From NCBI GenBank assembly GCA_002422375.1, contig DIUQ01000052.1:1-29678 (forward strand): a DNA stretch of 29,678 nucleotides, written 5' to 3'. The stretch's first letter is position 1. Every line of letters begins with the position of its first letter. Below, one piece after another: positions 7,782-16,664 of the stretch. This DNA is from a bacterium UBA6154. GTDB lineage: Bacteria > Actinomycetota > Actinomycetes > S36-B12. Below the pieces are notes generated by a model that was not told the origin of the DNA, ran no database searches, and was given only the letters and a program-made list of their open reading frames with translations. The translations under genes were made by a program, and so were the position numbers.

Positions 7782-8729
7782 TCGATTTCCAAGGGTCGTG
7801 CATTAGTAACCGGTGGAGCCGGCTTCATTGGCTCGCATTTATGTGAACGCCTGTTAGCTGATGGATACGACGTGCTGTGCGTGGACAACTATTACTCCTC
7901 CACCAAGGACAACATTGCTCACCTGCTCAGCAACCCGCGTTTTGAAGTGATTCGACACGACATCACCTTTCCGCTCTACGTTGAGGTTGACGAGATCTAC
8001 CACCTAGCCTGTCCGGCTAGCCCGATCCACTATCAACGCGATCCGGTGCAGACGACAAAGACAGCGGTTCACGGTTCTATCAATATGTTGGGCCTTGCAA
8101 AGCGGACTGGCGCCAAAATCCTGTTGACGTCCACCTCGGAGGTGTACGGAGACCCACTTGTTCACCCACAAACGGAGGAGTATTGGGGCAACGTCAACCC
8201 TATTGGACCTCGGGCTTGTTACGACGAAGGTAAGCGGGCAGCTGAAACGCTCTTCTTTGACTATCGTCGTCAACACAACGTGAACATCAAAGTGGTTCGA
8301 CTCTTCAACACCTATGGACCACGAATGCACCCCCAGGACGGACGCGTTGTTTCCAATTTCATCATGAGCGCTTTGACTAACACTCCGTTGAGCGTTTACG
8401 GCAAAGGTGAACAGACTCGATCTTTCTGCTACGTCAGCGACCTAATCAACGGGCTCATTGCCATGATGAACAGCGACGACTCAGTCACCGGCCCCATTAA
8501 CCTAGGCAACCCCGGTGAATTCACCATTGGTGAATTGGCTGACATGGTTATTGAACAGACTCAATCACGGTCAACCATTGAATACTTCCCATTGCCCGTT
8601 GACGATCCCATTAGACGCCAACCGGATATCACCAAGGCAAAGAACGTTCTCGGGTGGGAACCAACCATTCCGCTGACCGAGGGCCTCGCCACAACTATTG
8701 CGTATTTCAAGGAAAACGTCACCACATGA
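7779..8729 (+). CDS. uxs: UDP-glucuronate decarboxylase (UDP-xylose synthase)
   Basis: This is a 316-residue short-chain dehydrogenase/reductase that converts UDP-glucuronate to UDP-xylose plus CO2 with a bound NAD cofactor. It shows the Rossmann motif TGGAGFIG (11-18), the UXS-specific [12 protein letters not shown] (75-86), the catalytic T119/E121 in [12 protein letters not shown], and Y148/K152 in CYDEGK, followed by [10 protein letters not shown] and DGRVVSNFI. These are near-consensus for UXS rather than for 4-epimerases. The GTG start has a strong ribosome site. A UDP-glucose dehydrogenase to make its substrate is not in the window. Its presence suggests that xylose, or a sugar made from UDP-xylose (for example arabinopyranose), is in the glycan. 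The stop overlaps the next start (ATGA). Confidence 0.95.
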   Translation: MSISKGRALVTGGAGFIGSHLCERLLADGYDVLCVDNYYSSTKDNIAHLLSNPRFEVIRHDITFPLYVEVDEIYHLACPASPIHYQRDPVQTTKTAVHGSINMLGLAKRTGAKILLTSTSEVYGDPLVHPQTEEYWGNVNPIGPRACYDEGKRAAETLFFDYRRQHNVNIKVVRLFNTYGPRMHPQDGRVVSNFIMSALTNTPLSVYGKGEQTRSFCYVSDLINGLIAMMNSDDSVTGPINLGNPGEFTIGELADMVIEQTQSRSTIEYFPLPVDDPIRRQPDITKAKNVLGWEPTIPLTEGLATTIAYFKENVTT

Positions 8730-10519
8730 TCGTGGGAACACTCCTGGTGCTCCTCACCTGGATGCTGGGCCTGATTGCAGTGATCACTATCGGTCTCGCT
8801 GTCACGCGACTGGTGTCCCGAACCACACGATCAACGCCTATCGATCTCGCGGGAATCCGGGTAGCACTGTGGTGGGGTCTAGCGTTCACCGTGATCGTGA
8901 TCCTGTTCACCAACCTCGGGTTTCCCTTGGCCAGCGCAGGGGCTGCTGGTGTCATAGGAATTGTCTTCCTGCTCGCGGCAGCTTTCCTGTTGATTCGACC
9001 GGCACACATCTCGCTTCCCCGCCAGGGATCGGGAAACAGGGGATCGAGAACCTGGGCATTTATCGCTACATATGTTGCCCTTGCTGGTGCGGTGATTTAC
9101 CTCGCATTCGCTGCCCTTGGACCCGTCACCAACTACGACTCCGGCCTGTACCACCTCGGTGCAATTCGTTATGCCGCTGATTATTCGACAATCAGCGGGT
9201 TAGCCAACCTGTACTTCCCCTTGGGGTACAACACCAGCCTGTACCCCTTTGCCGCCTTTCTGGGTAATGGACCGTGGGGAGTGGAGGGGTATCGACTCGC
9301 TAATGGGTTTATTGCCACCCTCGTTGTCCTTGATCTGATCCTGCGGCTGGTCTGTTCCCGCGGCAAACTCCGCAGGCTGAGTGGTGGATCGTGGATTTTG
9401 CTCATTGCAACATTCATTGGCCTGGTTCCACTTGTTGCTCTCTCCGACTACTGGGTGACCAGCCCCTCCTCGGATGCTCCGGTCATGATGCTCACTTTCG
9501 TCGCATCTGCCTATCTTGCTGACGGAATCTTTCGCTCTAGGAATCGCGCACGCGACCTGACCACCAGTTTCATTGTGTCCGTGATCTTATTTTCATTGCG
9601 TCCGACCATGGCAGTTTTTCTCGTGGGCGTCACGCTTGTGATCGCTACGCTACTTATTCGCCGGAGAACTCCGACCACAGGGAATGTCCAAACGCCACTG
9701 TTTGTCGCAGCCGCGGTACTCGGTGCAATCATGCTCGGTGTTCAATCAATTCGCGACTATTTTCTCAGCGGCTGGTTGCAGTATCCGCTCTCTCTTTTTT
9801 CCTTCGCCACGCCGTGGACAGCCACTGACCCGGTGTGGAATCGAACAGCAACCTTGGGCAATGCGCGAAACCCTGCAGATATCTGGGGTTCAGTTGATGG
9901 CTACTCCTGGGTCGGCGCGTGGGTGAGTCGCCTCCCAAGTCAGTGGGAGACCTACCTGCTCTTTGCACTTGTAGGTGTCCTGATCACGGTATTTATTGTG
10001 AACCGCAGGTCGCACACCACGATCCGCTGGCGTGCACTCGCTCTGGCCGTTTTCCCCTCAGCTCTTGCATCTGTCGCATGGTTCCTCTTCTCGCCACCGT
10101 CTTTTCGTTTCGGGTGGGGACCGGTATTCAGCCTGCTGATTATCCCTGTGAGTTTCGGCATCTATTTAATGGCGCAACAGGGCCAGAGAACAAATAACAA
10201 GAATTGGATTCCACCCATAGCCGTGGGTCTGTTGACCGTTGGACTGCTAGGCGTAATCGCTTATTCGGGTGTGTTTCGGTTAGCGCCCCTCATGCGTCCA
10301 CAACCGGCACAGTGGGAAATGGGTTCTGTCGCCGTGACCTACCAAGCAACACCTGTTGTTGCCGTCCCAGTGCAACCCACAGTGTTATCCAGTGGCCTAG
10401 AAATATTGGTGCCACTGGAATCTGATCAATGTTGGGAAAACTTTCCACTGTGTACGCCGATTATCAGCGAATCAGTCAGGTTACAGGGAGACACAATTCA
10501 GCAAGGGTTTCTCCCTTAA
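8726..10519 (+). CDS. Large polytopic membrane protein, probable GT-C-type
   Basis: This protein of 597 residues starts at ATG 8726, which overlaps the UXS stop (ATGA); an upstream in-frame ATG at 8654 is inside UXS and is rejected. About a dozen membrane spans are predicted by eye. The loop [17 protein letters not shown] (134-150) is the recognisable element: YDSxLYHL loops are found in a group of bacterial membrane proteins of polysaccharide loci, and the Asp is placed like the GT-C catalytic acid. The C-terminal about 75 residues are soluble and end in a stretch with two cysteines (QCWENFPLC). A polyprenyl-phosphate-sugar transferase or polymerase role is inferred only. Confidence 0.7.
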   Translation: MIVGTLLVLLTWMLGLIAVITIGLAVTRLVSRTTRSTPIDLAGIRVALWWGLAFTVIVILFTNLGFPLASAGAAGVIGIVFLLAAAFLLIRPAHISLPRQGSGNRGSRTWAFIATYVALAGAVIYLAFAALGPVTNYDSGLYHLGAIRYAADYSTISGLANLYFPLGYNTSLYPFAAFLGNGPWGVEGYRLANGFIATLVVLDLILRLVCSRGKLRRLSGGSWILLIATFIGLVPLVALSDYWVTSPSSDAPVMMLTFVASAYLADGIFRSRNRARDLTTSFIVSVILFSLRPTMAVFLVGVTLVIATLLIRRRTPTTGNVQTPLFVAAAVLGAIMLGVQSIRDYFLSGWLQYPLSLFSFATPWTATDPVWNRTATLGNARNPADIWGSVDGYSWVGAWVSRLPSQWETYLLFALVGVLITVFIVNRRSHTTIRWRALALAVFPSALASVAWFLFSPPSFRFGWGPVFSLLIIPVSFGIYLMAQQGQRTNNKNWIPPIAVGLLTVGLLGVIAYSGVFRLAPLMRPQPAQWEMGSVAVTYQATPVVAVPVQPTVLSSGLEILVPLESDQCWENFPLCTPIISESVRLQGDTIQQGFLP

Positions 10520-10538
10520 CCGCACTATCGAATAACCT

Positions 10539-10570
10539 CACTACCGAAACCAATGGTTACGGGGGTAGTG
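10539..10570. terminator. Hairpin at convergent junction
   Basis: CACTACC (10539-10545) pairs perfectly with GGTAGTG (10564-10570), and a nested AACC-AAT-GGTT hairpin lies inside (10548-10558). The element covers the stop of the minus gene (TAG, 10543-10541) and lies 19 bases after the stop of the plus gene. There is no T-run on either side, so a bidirectional U-less terminator is plausible but unproven. Confidence 0.35.
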
Positions 10571-11497
10571 AATGGCAGCATTCATCACATTATTCGCTCG
10601 GGCGCGCAAACGTTGTAGTGGGTGACCCGGCAGCGCGATACTGGTGCTTGTCGACCCAGCCATGACCGCGGCTTCCTGGCCAAAAGAAGATGCAGCGAAG
10701 TAGACCGAGGTGTGCGCATTTCCCAGAATCCGCCAGTCAATCATGGCTTCCGTGCCTGCGGATTGCTGCGATCTATCGAGGGTTGCGATCTGCGCTGTCC
10801 ACGGATGCAGACCCTCTTTGTTCAGAATGGCAACCCATTTGTCTCGATGCTGCACGGTGTCACTTGCAATAAAGATAGATGTCAAATCTGTTATTTCCAC
10901 TTGCTTGGTAATTGCTGCGAGCACGTCACGAGCGAGTGGCGTTTCGTGAGAACGATCTGTGTACCGCAAATGCACGCCAACGTATGGAGATTTGGTCTCT
11001 ATCAGGGACTGGGAGGCCAGCATGATCGGTTCCGCGAATGCACATTCCCGATACCACTGCCCGCGCTGATCAAGTGCAATGCCGGGTGATTCCACGGAGT
11101 AGTTGCCTCCCGCCGAAATCATGACGGTGGTGGGCTGATCCAGTTCCGCTAACGCAGCTACAAGTTCGGGCATAAATACCTGTTCACCCCGATCCAATCC
11201 GGCCAGAGATATTAATCCCGGATTGACAGTGAGATACGGGGGAACGCTCGACGGTTCAATTCCAAAGGAGTCAAGAAATGTCTCCGGGCTCATGAAAGTG
11301 CGCTCGACGAAACCACTATCAAAGATCGCGACCGGTGGTGCCGGTGCCACAGGCTGACTTTCCCAACACACGTGAAGCGTTGCGCCATAGGCTCGGGCGA
11401 GCAATGCAGCACTCGCTATCGACTGAAGGCGATTGGTATAGCCGCTGCGCGGCACAATCACTACATCAGTGAGTAGTGACATGGAGTCTGGGCTCAT
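10541..11497 (-). CDS. Fucosyltransferase-fold (NodZ/POFUT-like) enzyme
   Basis: This 318-residue protein shows the layout of the alpha-1,6/O-fucosyltransferase GT-B superfamily. The N-terminal SGYTNRLQSIASA (18-30) is the usual G-NRL acceptor-domain loop. Motif I is VGVHLRYTDR (173-182) with H176, R178 and D181, motif II is IFIASDT (208-214), and motif III is AMIDWRILGNAHTSVYFAAS followed by SFGQEAA (251-277). Such enzymes usually use GDP-fucose, but no GDP-fucose pathway gene is in the window. The start is ATG 11497, supported by a -10 box giving a 3-base leader; ATG 11482 is an alternative. It is a single-gene unit between two + operons. Cytoplasmic; sugar specificity is uncertain. Confidence 0.75.
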   Translation of the reverse strand: MSPDSMSLLTDVVIVPRSGYTNRLQSIASAALLARAYGATLHVCWESQPVAPAPPVAIFDSGFVERTFMSPETFLDSFGIEPSSVPPYLTVNPGLISLAGLDRGEQVFMPELVAALAELDQPTTVMISAGGNYSVESPGIALDQRGQWYRECAFAEPIMLASQSLIETKSPYVGVHLRYTDRSHETPLARDVLAAITKQVEITDLTSIFIASDTVQHRDKWVAILNKEGLHPWTAQIATLDRSQQSAGTEAMIDWRILGNAHTSVYFAASSFGQEAAVMAGSTSTSIALPGHPLQRLRARANNVMNAAIHYPRNHWFR

Positions 11498-11506
11498 GGG
11501 GTTGCA

Positions 11507-11512
11507 AGTCTA
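11507..11512 (-). promoter_or_regulatory. -10 box for the fucosyltransferase-like gene
   Basis: On the minus strand TAGACT (11512-11507) is followed by nine bases and then ATG 11497. The predicted transcription start is about 11500, leaving a 3-base leader. No ribosome site precedes the ATG, in keeping with near-leaderless translation. Confidence 0.5.
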
Positions 11513-11537
11513 AAGGCTGGGATTGCCCGGACAACAC

Positions 11538-11549
11538 TAGAATGAACGG
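11538..11549 (+). promoter_or_regulatory. -10 box of a leaderless GT4 gene
   Basis: TAGAAT (11538-11543) is five of six to TATAAT. It is followed by exactly six bases (GAACGG) and ATG 11550, so position +1 is the A of the start codon. No Shine-Dalgarno is present. No convincing -35 hexamer is seen 17 bases upstream. Confidence 0.6.
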
Positions 11550-12638
11550 ATGCGAGTCGCCCTCGACGAACAAATTTTCACGATTCAGGAGTACGGCGGC
11601 ATTTCGCGTTTGTTTTTTGAGCTGGCTCGACAGTTTGAACGACACCCCGAATGGGGGGTGGAGGTTCTTCCCATGGATTCCCCGATCATTAACCGCTATG
11701 TTCTTGAGGACGAATTCTTGTCCCAAAGACTCCATGTCCACCAAGCCAAGGGTAAGTATCGCGCCCTCGCCAAGTACCTTGTTCGCAGGAACACCCGAAT
11801 TGACGCGGACATTGTGCACAACACTTTCTATTTACCGCACGGACTGATGGGGTACCCGGGTTCCAAACGTGTTGTAACTATCCACGACATGATTCCTGAA
11901 ATGCTTCCCAAGACTCGTCGGCGTTTGGATTTGCTCACCATGAAAGGGAAGTACATTCGGGAGGCAGATCACATTATTTGTGTATCCGCGGCCACGCGTG
12001 GTGATCTACTGAGACTATATCCACACATTGAGGCGCCTATCAGCGTGGTGCATCACGGTGTTGATCCAATTTTCACCCCCGGCGTTCCGCGCTGGAGTGA
12101 TTTACCCACGGAGTACATCCTTTTCGTGGGAAACCGCGGACAATACAAGGATGCTTCCGTTCTATTCAAGGCATTCGCTCAATTCACCCACGAGTTCCCT
12201 GAGACCACCTTGCTCTTTATTGGTGGTAACCAGTTCAGCACCCAGGAGACTTCAATACTTCGATCTCTCGGCATCTATTCAAAAACCCAGCACCGGGTTT
12301 TACCGGACGCTGAAATGGCATCTGCCTACGGCAACGCCTTGTTTACTGTTTTCCCGTCGCGATTTGAAGGTTTTGGCTTGCCGGCATTGGAGTCCATGGC
12401 GTGTGGGACACCAACTATTTTGGCCAATGCGACATCCCTCCCCGAGGTCGGTGGTAGCGCTGCGGTGTACTTCACTCCGGGTGATCATGAGGAACTTGCG
12501 CAGGTCATGCGCGAGCTCGCTCGCGATCCACAGCAAAGGGCCCAGATGTCGCAGCGTGGTATCGAACAAGCTGCAACATTCTCGTGGGAGCGGTGCGCTA
12601 CTGAGACTGCAGAGGTCTACCGCCAAACCCTGAAGTAG
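11550..12638 (+). CDS. Glycosyltransferase family 4
   Basis: This is a complete 362-residue GT-B retaining glycosyltransferase. The N-terminal domain has the glycine loop IQEYGGISRLFFEL (12-25) and VVTIHDMIPEMLP (108-120). The C-terminal donor domain has ILFVGNRGQYKD (190-201) and the E-x7-E motif FPSRFEGFGLPALESMACGTP (about 268-288, with E273 and E281). The start is set by a leaderless promoter whose +1 falls on the ATG. It opens an operon with the capsule-type GT-B gene (13-base gap) and a methyltransferase. The subgroup resembles mannosyl- and rhamnosyltransferases of O-antigen loci, but the sugar cannot be assigned. Confidence 0.92.
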   Translation: MRVALDEQIFTIQEYGGISRLFFELARQFERHPEWGVEVLPMDSPIINRYVLEDEFLSQRLHVHQAKGKYRALAKYLVRRNTRIDADIVHNTFYLPHGLMGYPGSKRVVTIHDMIPEMLPKTRRRLDLLTMKGKYIREADHIICVSAATRGDLLRLYPHIEAPISVVHHGVDPIFTPGVPRWSDLPTEYILFVGNRGQYKDASVLFKAFAQFTHEFPETTLLFIGGNQFSTQETSILRSLGIYSKTQHRVLPDAEMASAYGNALFTVFPSRFEGFGLPALESMACGTPTILANATSLPEVGGSAAVYFTPGDHEELAQVMRELARDPQQRAQMSQRGIEQAATFSWERCATETAEVYRQTLK

Positions 12639-12641
12639 CCT
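12636..12641 (+). promoter_or_regulatory. Possible internal -10 box before the capsule-type GT-B gene
   Basis: TAGCCT (12636-12641) includes the stop codon of the GT4 gene and lies ten bases before ATG 12652. The predicted +1 would be about 12648. There is no ribosome site before this ATG, so an internal near-leaderless promoter is possible; translation by read-through coupling is the alternative. Confidence 0.3.
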
Positions 12642-12651
12642 TGTCTCCACC

Positions 12652-14184
12652 ATGCCGGAGCAAACCGTTCGTGCTGAGCACGACTCCCTTGAGGGATACC
12701 TCACCAACGTTCTGACACCTGCCCAGCGTGAGAAGGTGCTTCTAACTAATTTCAATCACTGGATTTTCGCCCAAGGGGCTCTCGCTGATACTGCTCTCGT
12801 ACTGCAGGAAATGGGTACCGAGGTTTACCTCGCTTTCTGGGCAAATAAAACACCCATGCTTGACGTCGCCTGGGCAACCTCGCCTTTTATTGCCACCTTG
12901 CTTCGACGACCCAGCCGTGAGCAAGGAATCGCGCAAGCGTTGATCGCACGCGGCGTTCCGCACCAGAACTTTCTGGCACCACCACTTCGCCGGTGGAGAC
13001 CTCAGGGCGATTTACATATCCCCGACATTTTGAACAGAACAAATATTCGTCAGATGCGGTACCGCGATGCGGATCTAGGTCGCGCGATCCTGCAAGTGCA
13101 CCCGACCACGGAAACACCGCTCACCGATGCATTTCACTGGCCGCGCAAGTGGGTCAAGAATGCAGCTCGTTCGTTCGCATATGTTTACGATCAAACTCTG
13201 CAAGCCATTGACCGCCACGGGATTACCGCTATTGCTGTGTACAACGGTCGTTTCCTCCATGATCGAGCCGCGGCAGCTGCCGCTCTGTCCAGAGGCCTGC
13301 CAATCCTGAGTTACGACTTGGGTGGATTAGATACCGACTTTGATCTGACAATTGACGAGACCCACGACTGGGCGGCTCTACAGACTCGCATGTTGCGCAT
13401 GTACGACTCCTGGGATCCCGCCGAGCGTGACGAGTTGGGTAGCACGTGGTTTGTTCAACGCACCCAGCACCGCGATCCTTTGAACACGTTGTTTGTTGAG
13501 GCACAGGAAATTGGTAAATCCATTGACTTGCCTTCTGATCGAACCACCGTAATCTACTTTAGTTCGTCAGGAGATGAAATTGCCGAGCTGGATTTGGACT
13601 GGGATTCCTATTTTGGTGGGCAGGAAAATGCACTTCGACTACTCGCAGAGGAATGTCGGCGCCTCAACTATTTTCTCGTTGTCCGGTCCCACCCACATAA
13701 GCGGATGAAACCCAAGGAAGACATGGCGGAATGGATGGCTGCGATTGACACTATCCAACCGGATATTCACCTTGACCCTTATGCAGATATCGATTCATAC
13801 ACGCTGATGCGACAGGGCGACATTATTGCTACCTACGGTTCTACCACGGGAGTGGAAGCGGCCTTTGCCCATAAGCCGGTGATCGTGATGGGCCCTAGCG
13901 CCTATGACAAACTCGGTGCGGCCATGGGTGTGTCCACTCCGACTGAATTGTCTCAGGCACTGGCAACTCCACGTGCCGGCTATTGGGGCGGTGCTGTGTC
14001 CTTTGGCCTGATGATGATGCGACGTGGGTTCAATTACACATATGTGCAACGGCCCGCTGAGGAAACGCTCATGATTGATGGGAAAACGTTAAACGACTCA
14101 AGTCAACTTGTCCGAAACCTCAGCCATCTGAAAGCTAGGATTCGGAAACGGAATTTACTTCGGTCGCAGTGGGGAGTTTCATGA
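12652..14184 (+). CDS. Capsule-synthesis-type GT-B glycosyltransferase
   Basis: This 510-residue soluble protein has two apparent Rossmann-like domains. In the second half FLVVRSHPHKR (341-351) is followed by GDIIATYGSTTGVEAAFAHK and PVIVMG (about 389-414). That pair of motifs is characteristic of capsular polysaccharide synthesis proteins related to KpsC/KpsS and CDP-glycerol transferases, which bind the nucleotide sugar there. The first half contains YNGRFLHDRAAAAAA (197-211) and GLPILSYDLGG (215-225), typical of the same group. No membrane span or signal peptide. It starts at ATG 12652, 13 bases after the GT4 stop, and its stop overlaps the methyltransferase start (ATGA). A Kdo-like or other sugar donor is not predictable. 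Confidence 0.75.
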   Translation: MPEQTVRAEHDSLEGYLTNVLTPAQREKVLLTNFNHWIFAQGALADTALVLQEMGTEVYLAFWANKTPMLDVAWATSPFIATLLRRPSREQGIAQALIARGVPHQNFLAPPLRRWRPQGDLHIPDILNRTNIRQMRYRDADLGRAILQVHPTTETPLTDAFHWPRKWVKNAARSFAYVYDQTLQAIDRHGITAIAVYNGRFLHDRAAAAAALSRGLPILSYDLGGLDTDFDLTIDETHDWAALQTRMLRMYDSWDPAERDELGSTWFVQRTQHRDPLNTLFVEAQEIGKSIDLPSDRTTVIYFSSSGDEIAELDLDWDSYFGGQENALRLLAEECRRLNYFLVVRSHPHKRMKPKEDMAEWMAAIDTIQPDIHLDPYADIDSYTLMRQGDIIATYGSTTGVEAAFAHKPVIVMGPSAYDKLGAAMGVSTPTELSQALATPRAGYWGGAVSFGLMMMRRGFNYTYVQRPAEETLMIDGKTLNDSSQLVRNLSHLKARIRKRNLLRSQWGVS

Positions 14185-14837
14185 GTTCAATGCGTGAACG
14201 AATTCGCAAGAGCGTCCCGTTTTCAACGGATGTCTACGAATTCACCCTCAGCAAGTGGAAAATGCGACCCACTAAGTCACGAATTCAGGCACTCATTAAC
14301 TCTGGCCGCGAAATAAAACTGGATCTGGGTGGCGCTGATTCGGGTAAGAATGGTTGGACAAGTCTGGACTTCACTGACCAGTGTGATTTGTACTGGGACT
14401 TGCGTCTGGGTATTCCTTTCCCCTCGGAGAGTGTTGATCAGATTTACTCCTCCCACCTTTTTGAGCACCTCACCTATCAGGAAGGCCAAGGTTTACTCCG
14501 GGAGTCACTCCGAGTTCTCAAGCCCGGTGGACGCTTCTCTATATGTGTTCCCAATGCTCGCATTTACATAGAGGGGTACATGGGCACCCGAGACGTTCCT
14601 TCAGAGTTTTATGGCTGGGAACCTGCCTTTAATGGCACCACCGCGATTGACGCGATCAATTACGTGGCCTACATGGGTGGCGAACATAAGTACATGTTTG
14701 ACCAGGAGAATCTGTTACATATCCTTAACTCTGCTGGTCTATCAGACGTTTCAACCAGGGACATGGATCCTTTGGTCGACAAACCCGAACGAGATTACGA
14801 ATCCCTCTACGCTCAGGGCTTCAAACCGCAACGCTGA
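14181..14837 (+). CDS. Class I SAM-dependent methyltransferase (Methyltransf_11 type)
   Basis: This 218-residue protein starts at ATG 14181, which overlaps the upstream stop (ATGA) and has GGGGAG four bases before it; GTG 14169 is rejected as it lacks a ribosome site at a usable distance. Motif I is the short form KLDLGGADS (46-54), then GWTSLDFTD (58-66), SSHLFEHL (90-97) and RVLKPGGRFSICVPN (111-125). This set is common among predicted SAM-dependent methyltransferases in glycosyltransferase clusters. The small size and lack of a GT domain suggest it acts on a sugar or on the chain end. It is the last gene of its operon and meets the DUF6492 gene tail to tail. Confidence 0.85.
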   Translation: MSSMRERIRKSVPFSTDVYEFTLSKWKMRPTKSRIQALINSGREIKLDLGGADSGKNGWTSLDFTDQCDLYWDLRLGIPFPSESVDQIYSSHLFEHLTYQEGQGLLRESLRVLKPGGRFSICVPNARIYIEGYMGTRDVPSEFYGWEPAFNGTTAIDAINYVAYMGGEHKYMFDQENLLHILNSAGLSDVSTRDMDPLVDKPERDYESLYAQGFKPQR

Positions 14838-14838
14838 T

Positions 14839-14869
14839 CGCTAGCTAACCGTTAGCGGCGTGTTACACG
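14839..14869. terminator. Hairpins at convergent junction
   Basis: Between and over the two stops lies GCTAA-CCG-TTAGC (14844-14856, perfect 5-bp arms). It is followed by CGTG-TTA-CACG (14859-14869), which is inside the end of the minus gene. Neither is followed by a T-run. They may serve as a two-way terminator for genes that end 14 bases apart. Confidence 0.35.
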
Positions 14870-15772
14870 GCGAATGCTGCGACTCATTTTTTCGCGTAAG
14901 ACAGCGCCTATCTCCGAGTAGTTCACCATCTGTGCCAAGTTTGTCACTTTGGAGTCAGAGGCGGAAATTTCGCCCATTCCCCGGGAATAGTTGGAGTTCA
15001 CCACTACACCGAGGTATCCACGGGCAATGTCAGAGACGCTTACATTGCGCATCAAGTATTCCAAGTGCTGTGACTCGGAGTGGAAAACCTTGATCCAGGG
15101 TTCCCGAGGATGCACTGCAATGACCTGGGATTTTTGCAACCACATGTTGTACCAGGTGAATTCATAAGGTGACAGTTCCAGGGCATCTACGTAGTCCCAG
15201 TTCCGGGGAACGAGAAAGTCGGACACAAAAGACTGGAGAACCTTGCGTGAGAAAACCGTGTGGCCGTGACAGGTGAGCAGCACCCGGGTGTCTATACCAA
15301 CGGTTTCCGCAATGACCGCAATCTCGTGTTCCCGAGTTGTCCAATACTGCTCGTAATACTCAGGATCAACCGCCAATTCCAGATCTTGGACCAAAACGGA
15401 GTACGGAGTCTCGGCGTCAAACATAAAGTCTGTCACTCTAAAGTCTCGAACGAATTCGGCGTCCGAATCAACACAGAAATAGTTCTCGGCGAGTTCGAGT
15501 TCCCAGAAAGCTAATTTGATTATTTCCTGGTTGATATACCCCGGGCGAATTCCATGAACCTCATGATCCACAAGGTGTCGCGAGAATCGGCTTTCCGGGA
15601 TCACAGTGCAATGGGGCACCATAATCGGGTCAAACAGCGCAAGGTCTGCATCCGGTACCACAATGAATAATTCGATCAGGTCAATATTGAATCGGGAGAA
15701 GGACTGCAATAGGCGCTCTGCATACTCGACGTCTCCTGCGTAGGACTTCAGGAGAAAGGCGAATGGGAGCAC
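14852..15772 (-). CDS. DUF6492 family GT-A-like protein
   Basis: This 306-residue soluble protein begins PFAFLLKSYAGDVEYAERLLQS, a GT-A-like first strand and helix. GYINQEIIKLAF (78-89) followed by YFCVDSDAEFVRD (98-110) matches the DUF6492 pattern, where the DSD triad occupies the place of a glycosyltransferase DXD metal site. TCHGHTVFSR (about 166-175) is a second conserved-looking block. The start is GTG 15772, with GAAAGG about nine bases upstream and only five bases after the previous stop. It is third in the minus operon with the DUF4910 protein and a methyltransferase. A sugar-transfer role is inferred; the family has no established activity that I can name. Confidence 0.78.
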   Translation of the reverse strand: MLPFAFLLKSYAGDVEYAERLLQSFSRFNIDLIELFIVVPDADLALFDPIMVPHCTVIPESRFSRHLVDHEVHGIRPGYINQEIIKLAFWELELAENYFCVDSDAEFVRDFRVTDFMFDAETPYSVLVQDLELAVDPEYYEQYWTTREHEIAVIAETVGIDTRVLLTCHGHTVFSRKVLQSFVSDFLVPRNWDYVDALELSPYEFTWYNMWLQKSQVIAVHPREPWIKVFHSESQHLEYLMRNVSVSDIARGYLGVVVNSNYSRGMGEISASDSKVTNLAQMVNYSEIGAVLREKMSRSIRRVTRR

Positions 15773-15777
15773 AAGCG

Positions 15778-16653
15778 TCAGCCTTTCACTGCTTCAATGA
15801 GGCCCGCTGAGCAGAGGAACATCCCGCGCCACGACTTGTCGCCTTCCAGGTCCATCTGAGCCTGGCGATAGATCGTGGGGTCAATATTGCTGGCAATCAT
15901 GGGATACGCCGGGTGATAGTTGTACCAGTGGAATGACAAATCCGAGTATCCGAAGGATTTCACCAATTCCGAAAGTTCAAACGGATTGTGAAACCGCGAA
16001 AGAATTTCGTCATAACCGTCACCGGTTGGTCGGGTACGCAGTGGTGGTTTGTCCACCGCTAGTCGTTGATCCAGATCCGCTTTCACAACTTGACGCACCG
16101 CCTCGGGTACGTCAGGGATTAACTCGTCCATGATGAACTCTTGGGTGAGTCGGTTAAAAGTGAACATGGAGAATAGGGAGTTTCGAAATTGCAGTAACAA
16201 GCGGCCACCGGGGTTGAGAAACATGTCCATGGACGCGACAAAAGCGTGGTCGTCCTTCACATGAGGGATCACGCCGAGTGCCATCACAGCGTCAAAATCA
16301 CCCGCTCGTTCGCGTTCGCGTGCCAGGGCACCAGAATCCTGAACGTCCAGGAGGTTGATCAGTTCTGGGTCAAGGTTGTGTTTCACCATATTCGCGCGTG
16401 CAAACTTCACCATTTCTGGGGAGACGTCATTCCCTGCCACCCGCAATCCGTCCCCCGCAATGGTGACAAGTGGCGTTGCATCTCCCACACCATGTTCATA
16501 AACCGACTGGACACCGGCGTCTGCCAAGATGCGACGCACCAACCTCAACCGGAAGTAGTTGGCGGGGTATTCCTCATTAGTCCAGATCTTGTCTTGGTCA
16601 TATTGATCGGCGTAACTGGAGGCGCTGCCGTCGTAGTGGGATGCAACCGACAT
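15778..16653 (-). CDS. Class I SAM-dependent methyltransferase
   Basis: This protein has 291 residues. After an N-terminal cap (ASSYADQYDQDKIW, 11-24) there is motif I VYEHGVGDATPL (51-62), an acidic motif II VAGNDVSPEMVKFA (72-85), FDAVMALGVIPHV (120-132) and the post-motif NPGGRLLLQFRN. This is a standard SAM-binding Rossmann fold. The Cys- and His-poor C-terminal part (200-290) probably forms the substrate lid. The start is ATG 16653 with AAGGGA as ribosome site, 11 bases after the DUF4910 stop. It is co-transcribed with the DUF4910 and DUF6492 genes. Methylation of a sugar or lipid-linked intermediate is inferred from context, with no visible hint of position. Confidence 0.85.
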   Translation of the reverse strand: MSVASHYDGSASSYADQYDQDKIWTNEEYPANYFRLRLVRRILADAGVQSVYEHGVGDATPLVTIAGDGLRVAGNDVSPEMVKFARANMVKHNLDPELINLLDVQDSGALARERERAGDFDAVMALGVIPHVKDDHAFVASMDMFLNPGGRLLLQFRNSLFSMFTFNRLTQEFIMDELIPDVPEAVRQVVKADLDQRLAVDKPPLRTRPTGDGYDEILSRFHNPFELSELVKSFGYSDLSFHWYNYHPAYPMIASNIDPTIYRQAQMDLEGDKSWRGMFLCSAGLIEAVKG

Positions 16654-16664
16654 GTATGTCCCTT

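Noticed and set aside
8654..8725. Upstream ATG extension of the 8726 membrane protein
   Set aside because: The added 24 residues are polar and lie inside the UXS gene; ATG 8726 overlaps the UXS stop as ATGA and begins directly with a membrane span.
16301..16325. Short GTTCGC tandem repeat
   Set aside because: It encodes an Arg/Glu run in the methyltransferase on the minus strand and is too short to count as a repeat element.
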